In this document: positions 1 through 7,441 of the stretch, piece after piece | Position numbering within the stretch: the first letter of the stretch is position 1 | Layout: each line of letters opens with the position of its first letter | Source: Kiritimatiellota bacterium B12222 | Lineage (GTDB): Bacteria; Verrucomicrobiota; Kiritimatiellia; SS1-B-03-39; UBA6053 | NCBI GenBank assembly: GCA_029719485.1 | Contig: CP120722.1 | Location: 682,001-746,000 of the forward strand | Length of the DNA: 64,000 nt | Reading direction: 5' to 3' | Notes under the pieces: generated by a model | Databases searched by the model: none | Told to the model about the DNA's origin: nothing | What the model saw: only the letters and a program-made list of their open reading frames with translations | Program-made: the position numbers and the translations under genes

Positions 1-212
1 GTAGCGTTGCCCGTACTCCTCCGGAGCACCTAAATTTTGTTGTGATTTCCTCGGGGGCATGGCCCCCGAGCTAAATGCGATGGCACCTCCGGCGCCGGTT
101 GTGGGGTGCCATCATCGATTTGAATGTGGCCTCCGGAGGAGGCAAGGCCTATAGCTCGGGGGCCATGCCCCCGAGAAGAGGTAAAAAAAGATGATTCGCC
201 CCGGAGGGGTGA
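1..212. repeat. Inverted palindromic repeats left of transposase
   Basis: Two repeat units in opposite orientation. The first (about 1-100) has a CTCCGGAG palindrome and a hairpin at 50-70 with a 9-bp stem (CTCGGGGGC / GCCCCCGAG) around a 3-base loop. The second (about 108-212) carries the same stem at 155-175 with the loop reversed. Near-identical units recur at 731-1092, on the other side of the transposase gene. The window starts inside a unit, so the left boundary is unknown. Confidence 0.85.
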
Positions 213-220
213 GAGCTACG

Positions 221-667
221 CTACTCCCACATGTATTTTTCATCCACCGAAAATCCATGGCGGGTAATAAATCCTCTAAATTCTTCTTGGAAGCTTTCTT
301 TCTGGTGATGGGATACTTGATTTTGAATGTAACGTGCCACATCGGGAATATCAGACTGACTCACCGAAAATGATCCGTATTTGGTTTGCCAAGCAAAATG
401 ACCAGGGCAAAATTTGGATTCATTGATCCACCGACTGCTACCGCTTTTGATGTCGCGAATTAAGTCTGCTGGTGACAGAGATTGGTGGCTCATGGTCAAA
501 ATATGGACATGATCTGCGACCCCTCCGATTTCAATTAGGGCCCCTTTTCTATCTCGAATAATTCCGCCAATGTAAGCATAGAGATCATTTTTATACCGAT
601 CGGTAATCATTGGTTCCCGATTTTTGGTTGAAAAGATGATGTGAAAACAATGGTGAATGTAGCTCAT
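221..667 (-). CDS. IS200-like / REP-associated Y1 tyrosine transposase
   Basis: This 148-aa protein matches the Y1 transposase family (IS200/IS605 TnpA and REP-associated tyrosine transposases). These enzymes cut and join single-stranded DNA at hairpins. The HUH metal-binding motif is ADHVHIL (His53, His55), and the likely nucleophile is Tyr113 in ARYIQNQ. The conserved C-terminal stretch ending DEKYMWE is present, so the protein looks full length. There is no partner tnpB. Hairpin repeats lie on both sides in inverted orientation, as expected for a transposase that acts on such repeats. Family assignment is firm; whether the element still moves is unknown. Confidence 0.9.
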   Translation of the reverse strand: MSYIHHCFHIIFSTKNREPMITDRYKNDLYAYIGGIIRDRKGALIEIGGVADHVHILTMSHQSLSPADLIRDIKSGSSRWINESKFCPGHFAWQTKYGSFSVSQSDIPDVARYIQNQVSHHQKESFQEEFRGFITRHGFSVDEKYMWE

Positions 668-730
668 AGTTTTAAATTTCGCACATAGGATGAGGGATGT
701 CCATGTGTTTTAGGTGGGGGAATAGAGGGG

Positions 731-1092
731 GTAGCGTTGCCCGTACTCCTCCGGAGCACTTAAATTTTGTTGTGATTTCCTCGGGGGCGTGGCCCCCGAG
801 CTAAATGAGATGGCACCTCCGGAGCCGGATATGGGGGTAGCGTTGCCCGTACTCCTCCGGAGCACTTAAATTTTGTTGTGATTTCCTCGGGGGCGTGGCC
901 CCCGAGCTAAATGCGATGGCACCTCCGGTGCCGGTTGTGGGGTGCTGGGGTAGCGTTGCCTGTACTCCTCCGGTGCTGGTTGTGGGGTGCCATCATCGAT
1001 TTGAATATGGCCTCCGGAGGAGGCAAGGCATCTAGCTCGGGGGCCGTGCCCCCGAGAAGAGGTAAAAAAAGATGATTCGCCCCGGAGGGGTG
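731..1092. repeat. Palindromic repeat block right of transposase
   Basis: Direct-orientation units start at about 731 and 837, with hairpins at 780-800 and 886-906. A shortened unit lies near 950. A reverse-orientation unit spans about 989-1092, with its hairpin at 1036-1056. The stems match those at 50-70 and 155-175; only the 3-base loop changes (ATG or GTG, read as CAT or CCG in the reversed copies). With the left block they bracket the transposase gene. No gene is supported in 668-1171. Confidence 0.85.
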
Positions 1093-1171
1093 AGGGCCAC
1101 GCCTCAACAGAATAAAGGGCTGGTCCAAGATTTGATTCATATCTGCCTGAGGATCTGTTATAACCTGCACC

Positions 1172-1840
1172 ATGATTCATCCTGATTTTTTTCCTTTCTT
1201 TCGTGCGCTTGAACAAAACAACAGCAAGGCTTGGTTCAATCCGCGCAAGGCGGAATACAAAGCCATTCGCCAAGTGTTTGAAGAGGGGCTGGATGAAATG
1301 GCGGTGGAAATTGCTGAATTTGACGATCGGGTGGAGCGCTTTCTGGATGATGTTAAAGCGGTGAAAGTATTCCGAATTTATAAAGATTCACGGTTCAGCA
1401 AATCAGAAGTGGCCTTGAAAACCAATATCAGTGGGTATGTCACCTCAGGACCGGAGGGACCGTTTTATTATGTTCAGGTGGGACCGGATGACTGTTTTGT
1501 GGGGGGAGGGATTTATCAACCCAGTTCCGCATTATTGCAGGCTATTCGCGAAGAAGTCGCCGAGAGTTATGAAGGCTTGACCGAGATATTGGCCGACGAA
1601 GAATTTAAGACCATGTTTCCTGAAGGGTTGTCCTCGGAGTACGAAGTGAAAACCGCCCCCCGCGGATTTTCGGTTGATGATCCGGCCATTGCCTATTTAC
1701 GTAAAAAAAGTTTTACCGTGAGACATCATTTCACGGATGAAGAGGCGATGTCGGATGACTTTTATGAGCAAGTGATTCGGGTCTTTGAAGTGCAACATCG
1801 GCTTCACCGTTATCTCGCCCGCGCTTTTGGGCGGATGTAG
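1172..1840 (+). CDS. DUF2461 family protein
   Basis: This 222-aa protein matches the DUF2461 (TIGR02453) family. Visible signatures are the FRIYKDSRFSK motif near residue 67, the GPFYYVQV strand, and the GGGIYQP turn near residue 110 followed by a helix with IREEV. The length is usual for the family, and the ATG follows directly after the repeat block. The biochemical function is not known. It stands alone, with repeat-rich DNA on both sides and no operon partner. Confidence 0.85.
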   Translation: MIHPDFFPFFRALEQNNSKAWFNPRKAEYKAIRQVFEEGLDEMAVEIAEFDDRVERFLDDVKAVKVFRIYKDSRFSKSEVALKTNISGYVTSGPEGPFYYVQVGPDDCFVGGGIYQPSSALLQAIREEVAESYEGLTEILADEEFKTMFPEGLSSEYEVKTAPRGFSVDDPAIAYLRKKSFTVRHHFTDEEAMSDDFYEQVIRVFEVQHRLHRYLARAFGRM

Positions 1841-1855
1841 GAGAGGGGGGGAAGT

Positions 1856-1957
1856 AGTCAGGAGTCATTCGTCAGAGGTCATGGGTCATAGGTCAAATGT
1901 CAGTGGTCATTAGTCAATCGTCAGTGGTTACTTGGTCATTGGTCATATGTCAGTAGT
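1856..1957. repeat. Degenerate heptamer repeats (GTCAnnn type)
   Basis: A run of degenerate 7-base units such as GTCAGTG, GTCATTG and GTCAGTA follows the DUF2461 gene. Similar runs occur at 3183-3236, 12698-12745, 12997-13140 and 24226-24305, always between genes and usually beside the long palindromic elements. They resemble the short tandem heptamer repeats known from cyanobacteria. The function is unknown. Confidence 0.6.
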
Positions 1958-2019
1958 TTGAGGAAAGGGTGGTGCTTCAGGAGATTTGTGACAGGGAAAA
2001 GCTTCGGTTGTGGTTGTTT

Positions 2020-2220
2020 AGCTGCAAGGCAGCGACCCTATATCAGCCTAGGGTGAAACCCTAGGAATGTAGCCGCGGATAAGGGAATAACGCTGAAGGC
2101 GTGGCCCTATAACGGCATGTTGATGGGGGGTATAGGGCCGCGCCTTCAGCGCTTTTCAAATATTTGATTGGGTCCCGGGGTTGCACCCCGGGCTGGTATA
2201 GGGTCGCTGCGTTGCAGCTG
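2020..2220. repeat. Long nested palindromic intergenic element, copy 1
   Basis: The ends are imperfect inverted repeats: AGCTGCAAGGCAGCGACCC at the left and GGGTCGCTGCGTTGCAGCT at the right. Inside are three smaller hairpins: CCTAGGGTGAAACCCTAGG, a long stem built on GCTGAAGGCGTGGCCCTATA and its complement, and CCCGGGGTTGCACCCCGGG. Related copies lie at 3299-3499, 3587-3722 and 12782-12983. There is no open frame of note. It sits in the 1841-2232 gap, which holds no gene. Confidence 0.8.
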
Positions 2221-2232
2221 GAAGCATGGGAT

Positions 2233-3132
2233 TTAGTCCCGGATTTTTACCACGACGGCACCCGTTTTGTGTCCGCCATCCACTTTTCGGTGGGCTGCGA
2301 CGATGTCGTTCAGGGGATAAACCTGATCAATCACGGACTGCAGTTTGCCTTGTGACATCCATGCCTGAATCACGGGATAATCCGAGGGACGTTCTTTGGC
2401 TAATCCTTTTTGCACGCTGACGAAGCGCCCAGCATTTCTCAACCAAGGTTTTGTGGTGGATGCGTTTACTTTTCCCGCGGCATCAAAAATAAGGTCATAA
2501 CTCTGAGGAGATGGGGCTTCGCAACTGTAGTCAAATACCCGATCGGCGCCGAGGCTCTTAACCAATTCAAGATGGGTCGGGCCGCATATGCCATCCACCG
2601 TGGCTCCATGGATACGGGCGATTTGAATGGCGGCGACGCCGACCGCGCCCGAAGCGCCGTGTACCAGCACACGGTCGGTGGCTTGGATGTGTCCTTTGTC
2701 TTCGAGGAAATAGCGGGCGGTGGTGGCGCCGAAGGGGATGGCGGCGGCTTGGGTGAAAGACCAGTCCTCCGGCATTTTGCAGAGCGTCGTCTGTTCTTTG
2801 ATGACGAGAAATTCGGCCAAAGCACCAAAGTTGAAACCGGTGGCCCCGAATACCCGGTCGCCGACCTTAAACTGGGTGACGTTTTCACCCAGAGCGTCTA
2901 CCTTTCCTGCAAATTCATAACCCGGGACTCGTTTTCGAGGTCGAAAAAGACCAAAGAAAAGTCGTACCAGAGGCGGGTCGGCCCGACGGAGTCTTGCATC
3001 ACCAGAAGTGACGGAAGAGGCATGCACCGCCACTCTAATTTCACCCCGGCCCGGGTTGGGGGCGGGAATGTCTTTAATACCTAAAACCTCAGGCGGACCA
3101 TAACGGTCATGGTGTACAGATTTCATAGGCAA
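2233..3132 (-). CDS. Medium-chain dehydrogenase/reductase, quinone-oxidoreductase type
   Basis: This 299-aa protein belongs to the NAD(P)-dependent medium-chain dehydrogenase/reductase superfamily. It has an N-terminal GroES-like domain (about residues 1-120, with the GYEFAG motif) and a Rossmann domain whose nucleotide loop is HGASGAVGVAA near residue 145. The structural-zinc cysteine cluster is absent, which fits the zinc-independent quinone-oxidoreductase/RTN4IP1-like branch. The substrate cannot be read from sequence. ATGs at codons 1 and 3 are both possible starts. The gene lies between two near-identical direct repeats (1922-2220 and 3201-3499). Confidence 0.88.
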   Translation of the reverse strand: MPMKSVHHDRYGPPEVLGIKDIPAPNPGRGEIRVAVHASSVTSGDARLRRADPPLVRLFFGLFRPRKRVPGYEFAGKVDALGENVTQFKVGDRVFGATGFNFGALAEFLVIKEQTTLCKMPEDWSFTQAAAIPFGATTARYFLEDKGHIQATDRVLVHGASGAVGVAAIQIARIHGATVDGICGPTHLELVKSLGADRVFDYSCEAPSPQSYDLIFDAAGKVNASTTKPWLRNAGRFVSVQKGLAKERPSDYPVIQAWMSQGKLQSVIDQVYPLNDIVAAHRKVDGGHKTGAVVVKIRD

Positions 3133-3182
3133 ATGGTGTACTGTTTACATCTGAAAATAGAAGGAAAAATTAGAGGAGGGAG

Positions 3183-3499
3183 TCGTCATTGGGCAGTGGG
3201 CAGTGGTTACTTGGTCATTGGTCATATGTCAGTAGTTTGAGGAAAGGGTGGTGCATCAGGAGATTTGTGACAGGGAAAAGCTTCGGTTGAGGATGTTTAG
3301 CTGCAAGGCAGCGACCCTATATCAGCCTAGGGTGAAACCCTAGGAATGTAGCCGCGGATAATGGAATAACGCTGAAGGCGTGGCCCTATAACGGCATGTT
3401 GATGGGGGGTATAGGGTCGCGCCTTCAGCGCTGTTTTTTCTTATAATTCTGACCCGGGGTTGCACCCCGGGCTGGTATAGGGTCGCTGCTTTGCAGCTG
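3183..3499. repeat. Heptamer run plus long nested palindrome, copy 2
   Basis: Bases 3201-3499 match 1922-2220 almost without gaps (constant offset 1279), apart from a diverged stretch near 3432-3455. The block contains a heptamer run (3183-3236), a shared linker (about 3238-3290) and the nested palindrome (3299-3499). The two copies form direct repeats around the dehydrogenase gene. Confidence 0.8.
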
Positions 3500-3586
3500 G
3501 GAAGTCGGAGGGAATCGTCAGTGGTTGGGGAAAGGGTGGCGCATCAGGAGATATGTGACAGGGAAAAGGGTGGGTTGTGGAAGTTT

Positions 3587-3722
3587 AGCTGCAAGGCAGC
3601 GACCCTATACCAGCCCAAGGTGAAACCCTGGGAAATGTAGCAACGGAAAAGGGAATAACGCTGAAGGCGTGGCCCTATAACGGCATGTTGATGGGGGGTA
3701 TAGGGTCGCTGCTTTGCAGCTG
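3587..3722. repeat. Nested palindrome, copy 3 (internally deleted)
   Basis: This copy has the same left half as 3299-3499 but jumps from the central TATAGGGTCGC directly to the terminal GCTGCTTTGCAGCTG. In copy 2 the string TATAGGGTCGC occurs both centrally and terminally. The missing segment is therefore explained by recombination or slippage between those two short direct repeats. Confidence 0.7.
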
Positions 3723-4082
3723 GGGGGGTGGGGAGAGTCGCCCCTTCTGGGCTGCATGGTGGATTGAACCGCCCCTTGTTGGCCGGGGCCGGCGATCAAA
3801 AGGCTTTCTGTGTCATAGCGGGGATTTTCACTTGTCTGCCGAAAAGAAGGGCGTTAGGATATGTGCATAACCTTCGGGGTATATCATCCATAGAAGTGTT
3901 CCGCAGAAAGGAACAACGCCAACCAGGCCAGAGCGGTCAACGGTGGTCCATCGGATGAGCGGCATGCCCCTGCCGAATCAATGCGCTCTCCGGAAACTTG
4001 TTCAGGCTGTCCTTTGGGGCGGCCTGTTTTGATTTTCGGGCGGCGCAGCAACCTCAACCCAAAAAATCAAGGAAGCTGCACC
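3723..4082. other. Intergenic stretch without a supported gene
   Basis: I see no convincing coding signal. Short frames here lack family resemblance. The stretch ends with AAGGAAG about 8 bases before the ATG at 4083, a plausible ribosome-binding site for the following cassette. Confidence 0.5.
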
Positions 4083-4328
4083 ATGACATGTTATGAAACC
4101 GAAACCGCCGCATTGCGGGTAGATCCCCGCAATCCGAATCATCATCTCTACCGCAACAACGGTGGCAACTGGTGGATCCATTACCGGGTCTATCCCACTC
4201 CCTATACCGCAGAACGGGTTCGCCGCTCTCTCGGTACCAAATGCCTTCGCAGTGCACGCCAACAGCGGGACCAAATTCTGGCGCGGGTATTTCCCGGATA
4301 TTCCGCTGCAGAGGAGGGGCGTCGATGA
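4083..4328 (+). CDS. Small integrase-arm-like protein
   Basis: This 81-aa protein has a central pattern HLYRNNGGNWWIHYRVY followed by RRSLGTKCLRSARQQRD. It closely resembles the N-terminal arm-type DNA-binding domain of phage-like tyrosine recombinases. No catalytic recombinase domain follows, so it is either a stand-alone DNA-binding module or a remnant put to other use. The start at 4083 is preferred over an upstream in-frame ATG at 3981 because AAGGAAG lies just before it. Its TGA overlaps the ATG of the next gene by 4 bases, so the three genes to 5565 are probably translated together. Confidence 0.6.
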   Translation: MTCYETETAALRVDPRNPNHHLYRNNGGNWWIHYRVYPTPYTAERVRRSLGTKCLRSARQQRDQILARVFPGYSAAEEGRR

Positions 4329-4600
4329 CATTGCATATTCCCTTCTCCGAGTTGCAACAAAGGGGTCGAAAAAATCCGGGCCTGGTCAACAAAATTATTC
4401 TGCTGGAACATAAACCCCTGCCGAATTGTCCGCACTGCGGATCCGGCGACACGGCCGAATTATACGCGGGCAGTTTAAACGATCGATACACGCCGTATCT
4501 TGCCTCTATCACCTCCCGGCTTAAATTGCGGCCAAACGACGTATGGGGCAAGTACTGGTGTTACCGCTGTAGCTGCGGGTTTTCGGAGGTGCAGTCATGA
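4325..4600 (+). CDS. Small zinc-ribbon protein
   Basis: This 91-aa protein starts MTLHIPFSEL and carries two cysteine pairs, CPHCG near residue 35 and CYRCSCGF near residue 80, which should form one zinc ribbon. It overlaps both neighbours by 4 bases. Its first residues (LHIPFS) echo the start of the next protein (LHIPHS), possibly by chance. I do not recognise a named family. The role may be nucleic-acid or protein binding, but that is inference. Confidence 0.65.
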   Translation: MTLHIPFSELQQRGRKNPGLVNKIILLEHKPLPNCPHCGSGDTAELYAGSLNDRYTPYLASITSRLKLRPNDVWGKYWCYRCSCGFSEVQS

Positions 4601-5565
4601 TTTTGCATATTCCCCACAGTTCGACTTTGCTCCCGTCCCACTATTCGGAACAGACGCCGTTAACCGATGCGGAACTGCTAGAGGAGCTTTACGTGATGAC
4701 CGACTGGCATACCGATCAGCTTTTCGATGCGCCCTCTGCCCACCGGATTTGTTTCCCCTGGTCGCGTCTCCTGGTGGATGTGGAACGATTTGCCGATGAT
4801 GCGGACGAACCGATGGCGGAGAAGGGGATGGGACGTTTTTATACCCGCACCCACGACGGACGCCTCCTGCGTCCCGAGCCCACTCCCGTCGAACGTACGA
4901 GGCTGGTAAGTCTCTATAACGACCACCACAATGAACTCACCTACGCGGTGGACGAGGAATTGGAACGTCTGGGGGAGGCCTTGATTGTGGATGCGCATAG
5001 CTTTCCCGATCAACCGCTGCCCTGCAATCTGGATCAGACGCGGCCCCGGCCGGATATCTGTATTGGGATGGATTCCTTTCACAGTCCGGAAGGGCTGGTG
5101 GAGGGGCTCTGCGCCCTGTTTTTTGAACGCGGATATCGGGTAGAGATTAATCGTCCCTTCAGCGGCTGCATGGTGCCGAAGCGGTATTACCGGAAAAATC
5201 CAAAGGTGCGGTCGGTGATGATCGAAGTGAACCGCCGCCTGTATCTGCACAATGACATAGGGTTTAGACGTGTTCAGTCCGACCTCCGTGACATTCTGGC
5301 CACCCTGGACCCGGAAGTGCCTGATCCCCTGCCGGAGATCCTGCCGGAGCCCACCCCCAATCCCGTCCCTGAATATCGGGTGGAGTGGAGTGATGACATG
5401 GTGAAGCGCAGTTTGGCCACCGCCTATCAAACAGGAAAACTCGTCCTGCCCACCAGTCGGATACAGGAGTTGGAAATCTGCAGCCTTGCCTTCGAATCTG
5501 CGGGTGGCATCCAGCTACCGGACTGTGGACATGTGATCCTGCACCTGAAAGAAAAGAAAACCTAA
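4597..5565 (+). CDS. N-formylglutamate amidohydrolase family protein
   Basis: This 322-aa protein has the features of the N-formylglutamate amidohydrolase family (PF05013): MILHIPHSS at the N-terminus, a DWHTDQLF segment, LVDVERFADD, the NDHHNEL helix, VDAHSFPD, and MIEVNRRLYL near residue 210. About 80 residues follow the core, including a proline-rich linker (PDPLPEILPEPTPNP), which is longer than the usual enzyme. No histidine-degradation genes are nearby, so a role in histidine use is doubtful. It is the last gene of the coupled cassette, with a hairpin just downstream. Confidence 0.85.
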   Translation: MILHIPHSSTLLPSHYSEQTPLTDAELLEELYVMTDWHTDQLFDAPSAHRICFPWSRLLVDVERFADDADEPMAEKGMGRFYTRTHDGRLLRPEPTPVERTRLVSLYNDHHNELTYAVDEELERLGEALIVDAHSFPDQPLPCNLDQTRPRPDICIGMDSFHSPEGLVEGLCALFFERGYRVEINRPFSGCMVPKRYYRKNPKVRSVMIEVNRRLYLHNDIGFRRVQSDLRDILATLDPEVPDPLPEILPEPTPNPVPEYRVEWSDDMVKRSLATAYQTGKLVLPTSRIQELEICSLAFESAGGIQLPDCGHVILHLKEKKT

Positions 5566-5589
5566 ACCCTGTCCTTACAAGACCGACCT

Positions 5590-5612
5590 CCTGCCGGGAA
5601 TCTCGGCAGGGG
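5590..5612 (+). terminator. Possible terminator hairpin after the cassette
   Basis: A stem CCTGCCG / CGGCAGG around a 7-base loop follows the amidohydrolase gene. There is a G-run instead of a T-tract, so it may be only a weak or Rho-dependent end. Confidence 0.4.
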
Positions 5613-5645
5613 GGGGCGAAGTGCTTTGACGATTTAGGCATAGAT

Positions 5646-5999
5646 TTACATATTTAAAATTTCTTCCATGGCCGCCTCGAGTAACTGGTTTATTAAAGCA
5701 AGATTCATCATGAAAACTACAAAGGTTAAAATGATGATGGCAACGAAAATTGCCGGAAGTACTCTAAACATAACCCCAAACCAATCAGCTACCGTAAGGC
5801 GGATGGCTACAATCTCCATTTGATTCGCTTTCCCTCCTTCTGCATGTCGGGTGACAACCTTTTGGGTTCTATCTCGTTTCTTCTGCTCGGACTTTGCCTT
5901 TCTTCGCAGACCTTTGTCAGGGTTTTGGGTAATGATAAAGGCTAATTCATCATCACCCACATCACTCCAACTTCGTGAATCAGTTGTCTTTTCAGTCAT
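5646..5999 (-). CDS. Hypothetical single-pass membrane protein
   Basis: This 117-aa protein has a charged N-terminal half rich in Lys, Arg and Asp, and one strong membrane segment (about residues 79-105, IFVAIIILTFVVFMMNLALI). I do not recognise a family. It lies downstream of the NERD gene on the same strand, so it may be co-transcribed and part of the same membrane-associated system. That link rests on position only. Confidence 0.55.
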   Translation of the reverse strand: MTEKTTDSRSWSDVGDDELAFIITQNPDKGLRRKAKSEQKKRDRTQKVVTRHAEGGKANQMEIVAIRLTVADWFGVMFRVLPAIFVAIIILTFVVFMMNLALINQLLEAAMEEILNM

Positions 6000-6041
6000 A
6001 GGTTTTTGGGGTTCGGTTATTAGTAGGGATCGTTTCCTGTC

Positions 6042-6242
6042 TCAGTTTCGGAAAGAAAGCAGTGTAACGAGTAAAAAAATATCACACAGAACTAAGGCGA
6101 TGATCATCCATGTTAGCAAGCCGGAAACTGTTCGAAATTCTATTCTCCCAATGCGCTTTTCCGTATTCCGGATAAAAGGAATTTCCACTTTCCGAAGTGC
6201 GGAAGGTAGGTCTAAATGTGCTCGCTCATAAAGCGAATCAGA
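6042..6242 (-). CDS. Possible small membrane protein, in frame after NERD stop
   Basis: Directly after the TGA of the NERD gene (6243-6245) the same frame stays open for 66 codons to the TGA at 6042-6044. The translation has a charged start (LRKVEIPFIRNTEKR) and a hydrophobic helix (LLTWMIIALVLCDIFLLVTLL). There is no ATG near the beginning. GTG at about codon 19 or an internal ATG at about codon 46 are the only conventional starts. It could be a separate gene with an unusual start, a stop-codon readthrough extension, or a broken C-terminus of the NERD protein. Confidence 0.35.
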   Translation of the reverse strand, partial: SDSLYERAHLDLPSALRKVEIPFIRNTEKRIGRIEFRTVSGLLTWMIIALVLCDIFLLVTLLSFRN

Positions 6243-7037
6243 TCAGTCTTCTTTACGATTCAGCTCTTTTAATTCCGCCACGATCTTTTTGATATCTTTG
6301 GGGTCAAGTTGATTTGCTTTGGATAACACAAAAGTTCCAATATCCGTTTCATTGACCACTTGCAGGCCGTTAGGATTAAAACGGGTTAACCGGATGCTAC
6401 GACCGCGGAAACACAGAATAGGTACCACCCAGAGACGGTTTCTCATCTCGGGTTGTAACAGGGCTTGGAGTTTGCCCGCTTGTCGACGGGGTTGCTTGAG
6501 AAATTTTATATCCTGGACGTAATTTCCAATTCTCAAAGATTCACCATCGTAGGTGATCAGGTCATCTTGAGGGACCCCTTTAGATGTCCAGTTTTTCGTT
6601 TCGAGGGTGAATACCCCCGATGGACCGACAATGATATGATCAATATTTTCGGTGCCGTGTTCATCTTTCAAAATCAGATCATGGAATACATCAAAACCCG
6701 CTTTACGAATATCATTCAACTGCTCTTCCACCAACCGTTCGCCAAGCAATCCTTTTTTTAGATTGCCGAAATGCTTTCTGGCTTTGAAAAACTTCCGGGT
6801 GTTCACGAAGCATAAACCTATTGCCATGATCGTGTAGATAATCGCAGTGCTCTTTGTTTTTTCTGGAAAGAAGACGAGATACCAAGTCATGCTTGCGCCA
6901 ACGACAAGAATTAGAATCTGGATGTACCATATCATGACCCCATCAATGAGAATCTTATCCATTTGCTCGCGTAAGGATTCTCCAGCCTGTCGGATGGGTT
7001 TGGGTTCGGCGGGTTTGGGTATTTTGATTTTTTTCAC
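6243..7037 (-). CDS. Membrane-anchored NERD-domain protein
   Basis: This 264-aa protein has two membrane segments at about residues 35-80 and a NERD (nuclease-related) domain from about residue 95. The domain shows LGERLVEEQL, ENIDHIIVGPSGVFTLETKNW, and a Q-rich helix (KQPRRQAGKLQ). The D...E-x-K pattern (DHIIVG...ETKNW) matches the PD-(D/E)XK-like core proposed for NERD domains. Such proteins often sit near restriction genes. It is read away from the HNH/McrBC genes that start at 7217. Confidence 0.85.
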   Translation of the reverse strand: MKKIKIPKPAEPKPIRQAGESLREQMDKILIDGVMIWYIQILILVVGASMTWYLVFFPEKTKSTAIIYTIMAIGLCFVNTRKFFKARKHFGNLKKGLLGERLVEEQLNDIRKAGFDVFHDLILKDEHGTENIDHIIVGPSGVFTLETKNWTSKGVPQDDLITYDGESLRIGNYVQDIKFLKQPRRQAGKLQALLQPEMRNRLWVVPILCFRGRSIRLTRFNPNGLQVVNETDIGTFVLSKANQLDPKDIKKIVAELKELNRKED

Positions 7038-7216
7038 GTGACAGAGCTAATGCTACTTTTATCCCTGTTAGCAAGCTGGAAAGCCATCCCTGTTTGAAAT
7101 GATGTGTAGTTGATTTTTTTTGTTTCACAAAATGAACCCGCGTCCCCATACTTTTTACAGTTGCCCGATTTAAAATCTCGTGACAATTTCAGGCACATGC
7201 AAACTTTCCCACCATT

Positions 7217-7441
7217 ATGACTTCAGCTATGAAATCTGTTGAACTGAATCGCATCGATTGGGGGCAGCTTCTGGATGGTCTTCGCTGTCGTGTGGAGCAA
7301 TATGAGAAGACTGCGAAGTTTTATCAAACCGGAAAAGCAGAGAGCGAAATCCTTGAGGTAAGCGACGCCGAGGAGGCAGAGGCGATTGCGAATGACTATC
7401 GGGAAATTATTAAAAAAATCGAAGGGCAGTTAGGGACATGA
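7217..7441 (+). CDS. Small helical protein upstream of HNH endonuclease
   Basis: This 74-aa, charged, probably helical protein contains RCRVEQYEKTAKFYQTG and DAEEAEAIANDYREIIKKIEGQ. No family was recognised. Its TGA overlaps the ATG of the HNH gene by 4 bases, so the two are probably translated together. Such pairs may act as antitoxin-, adaptor- or regulator-like partners. No function can be read from the sequence itself. Confidence 0.6.
   Translation: MTSAMKSVELNRIDWGQLLDGLRCRVEQYEKTAKFYQTGKAESEILEVSDAEEAEAIANDYREIIKKIEGQLGT

Noticed and set aside
2410..3084. 224-codon frame opposite the dehydrogenase
   Set aside because: It is a shadow of a clear dehydrogenase gene and has no family resemblance.
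3685..3958. Short frames after the third nested palindrome
   Set aside because: Part of each frame is repeat sequence, and none has a ribosome-binding site or known domain.
4678..5430. 250-codon frame antisense to the amidohydrolase
   Set aside because: It is low in recognisable features and lies wholly over a well-supported gene.
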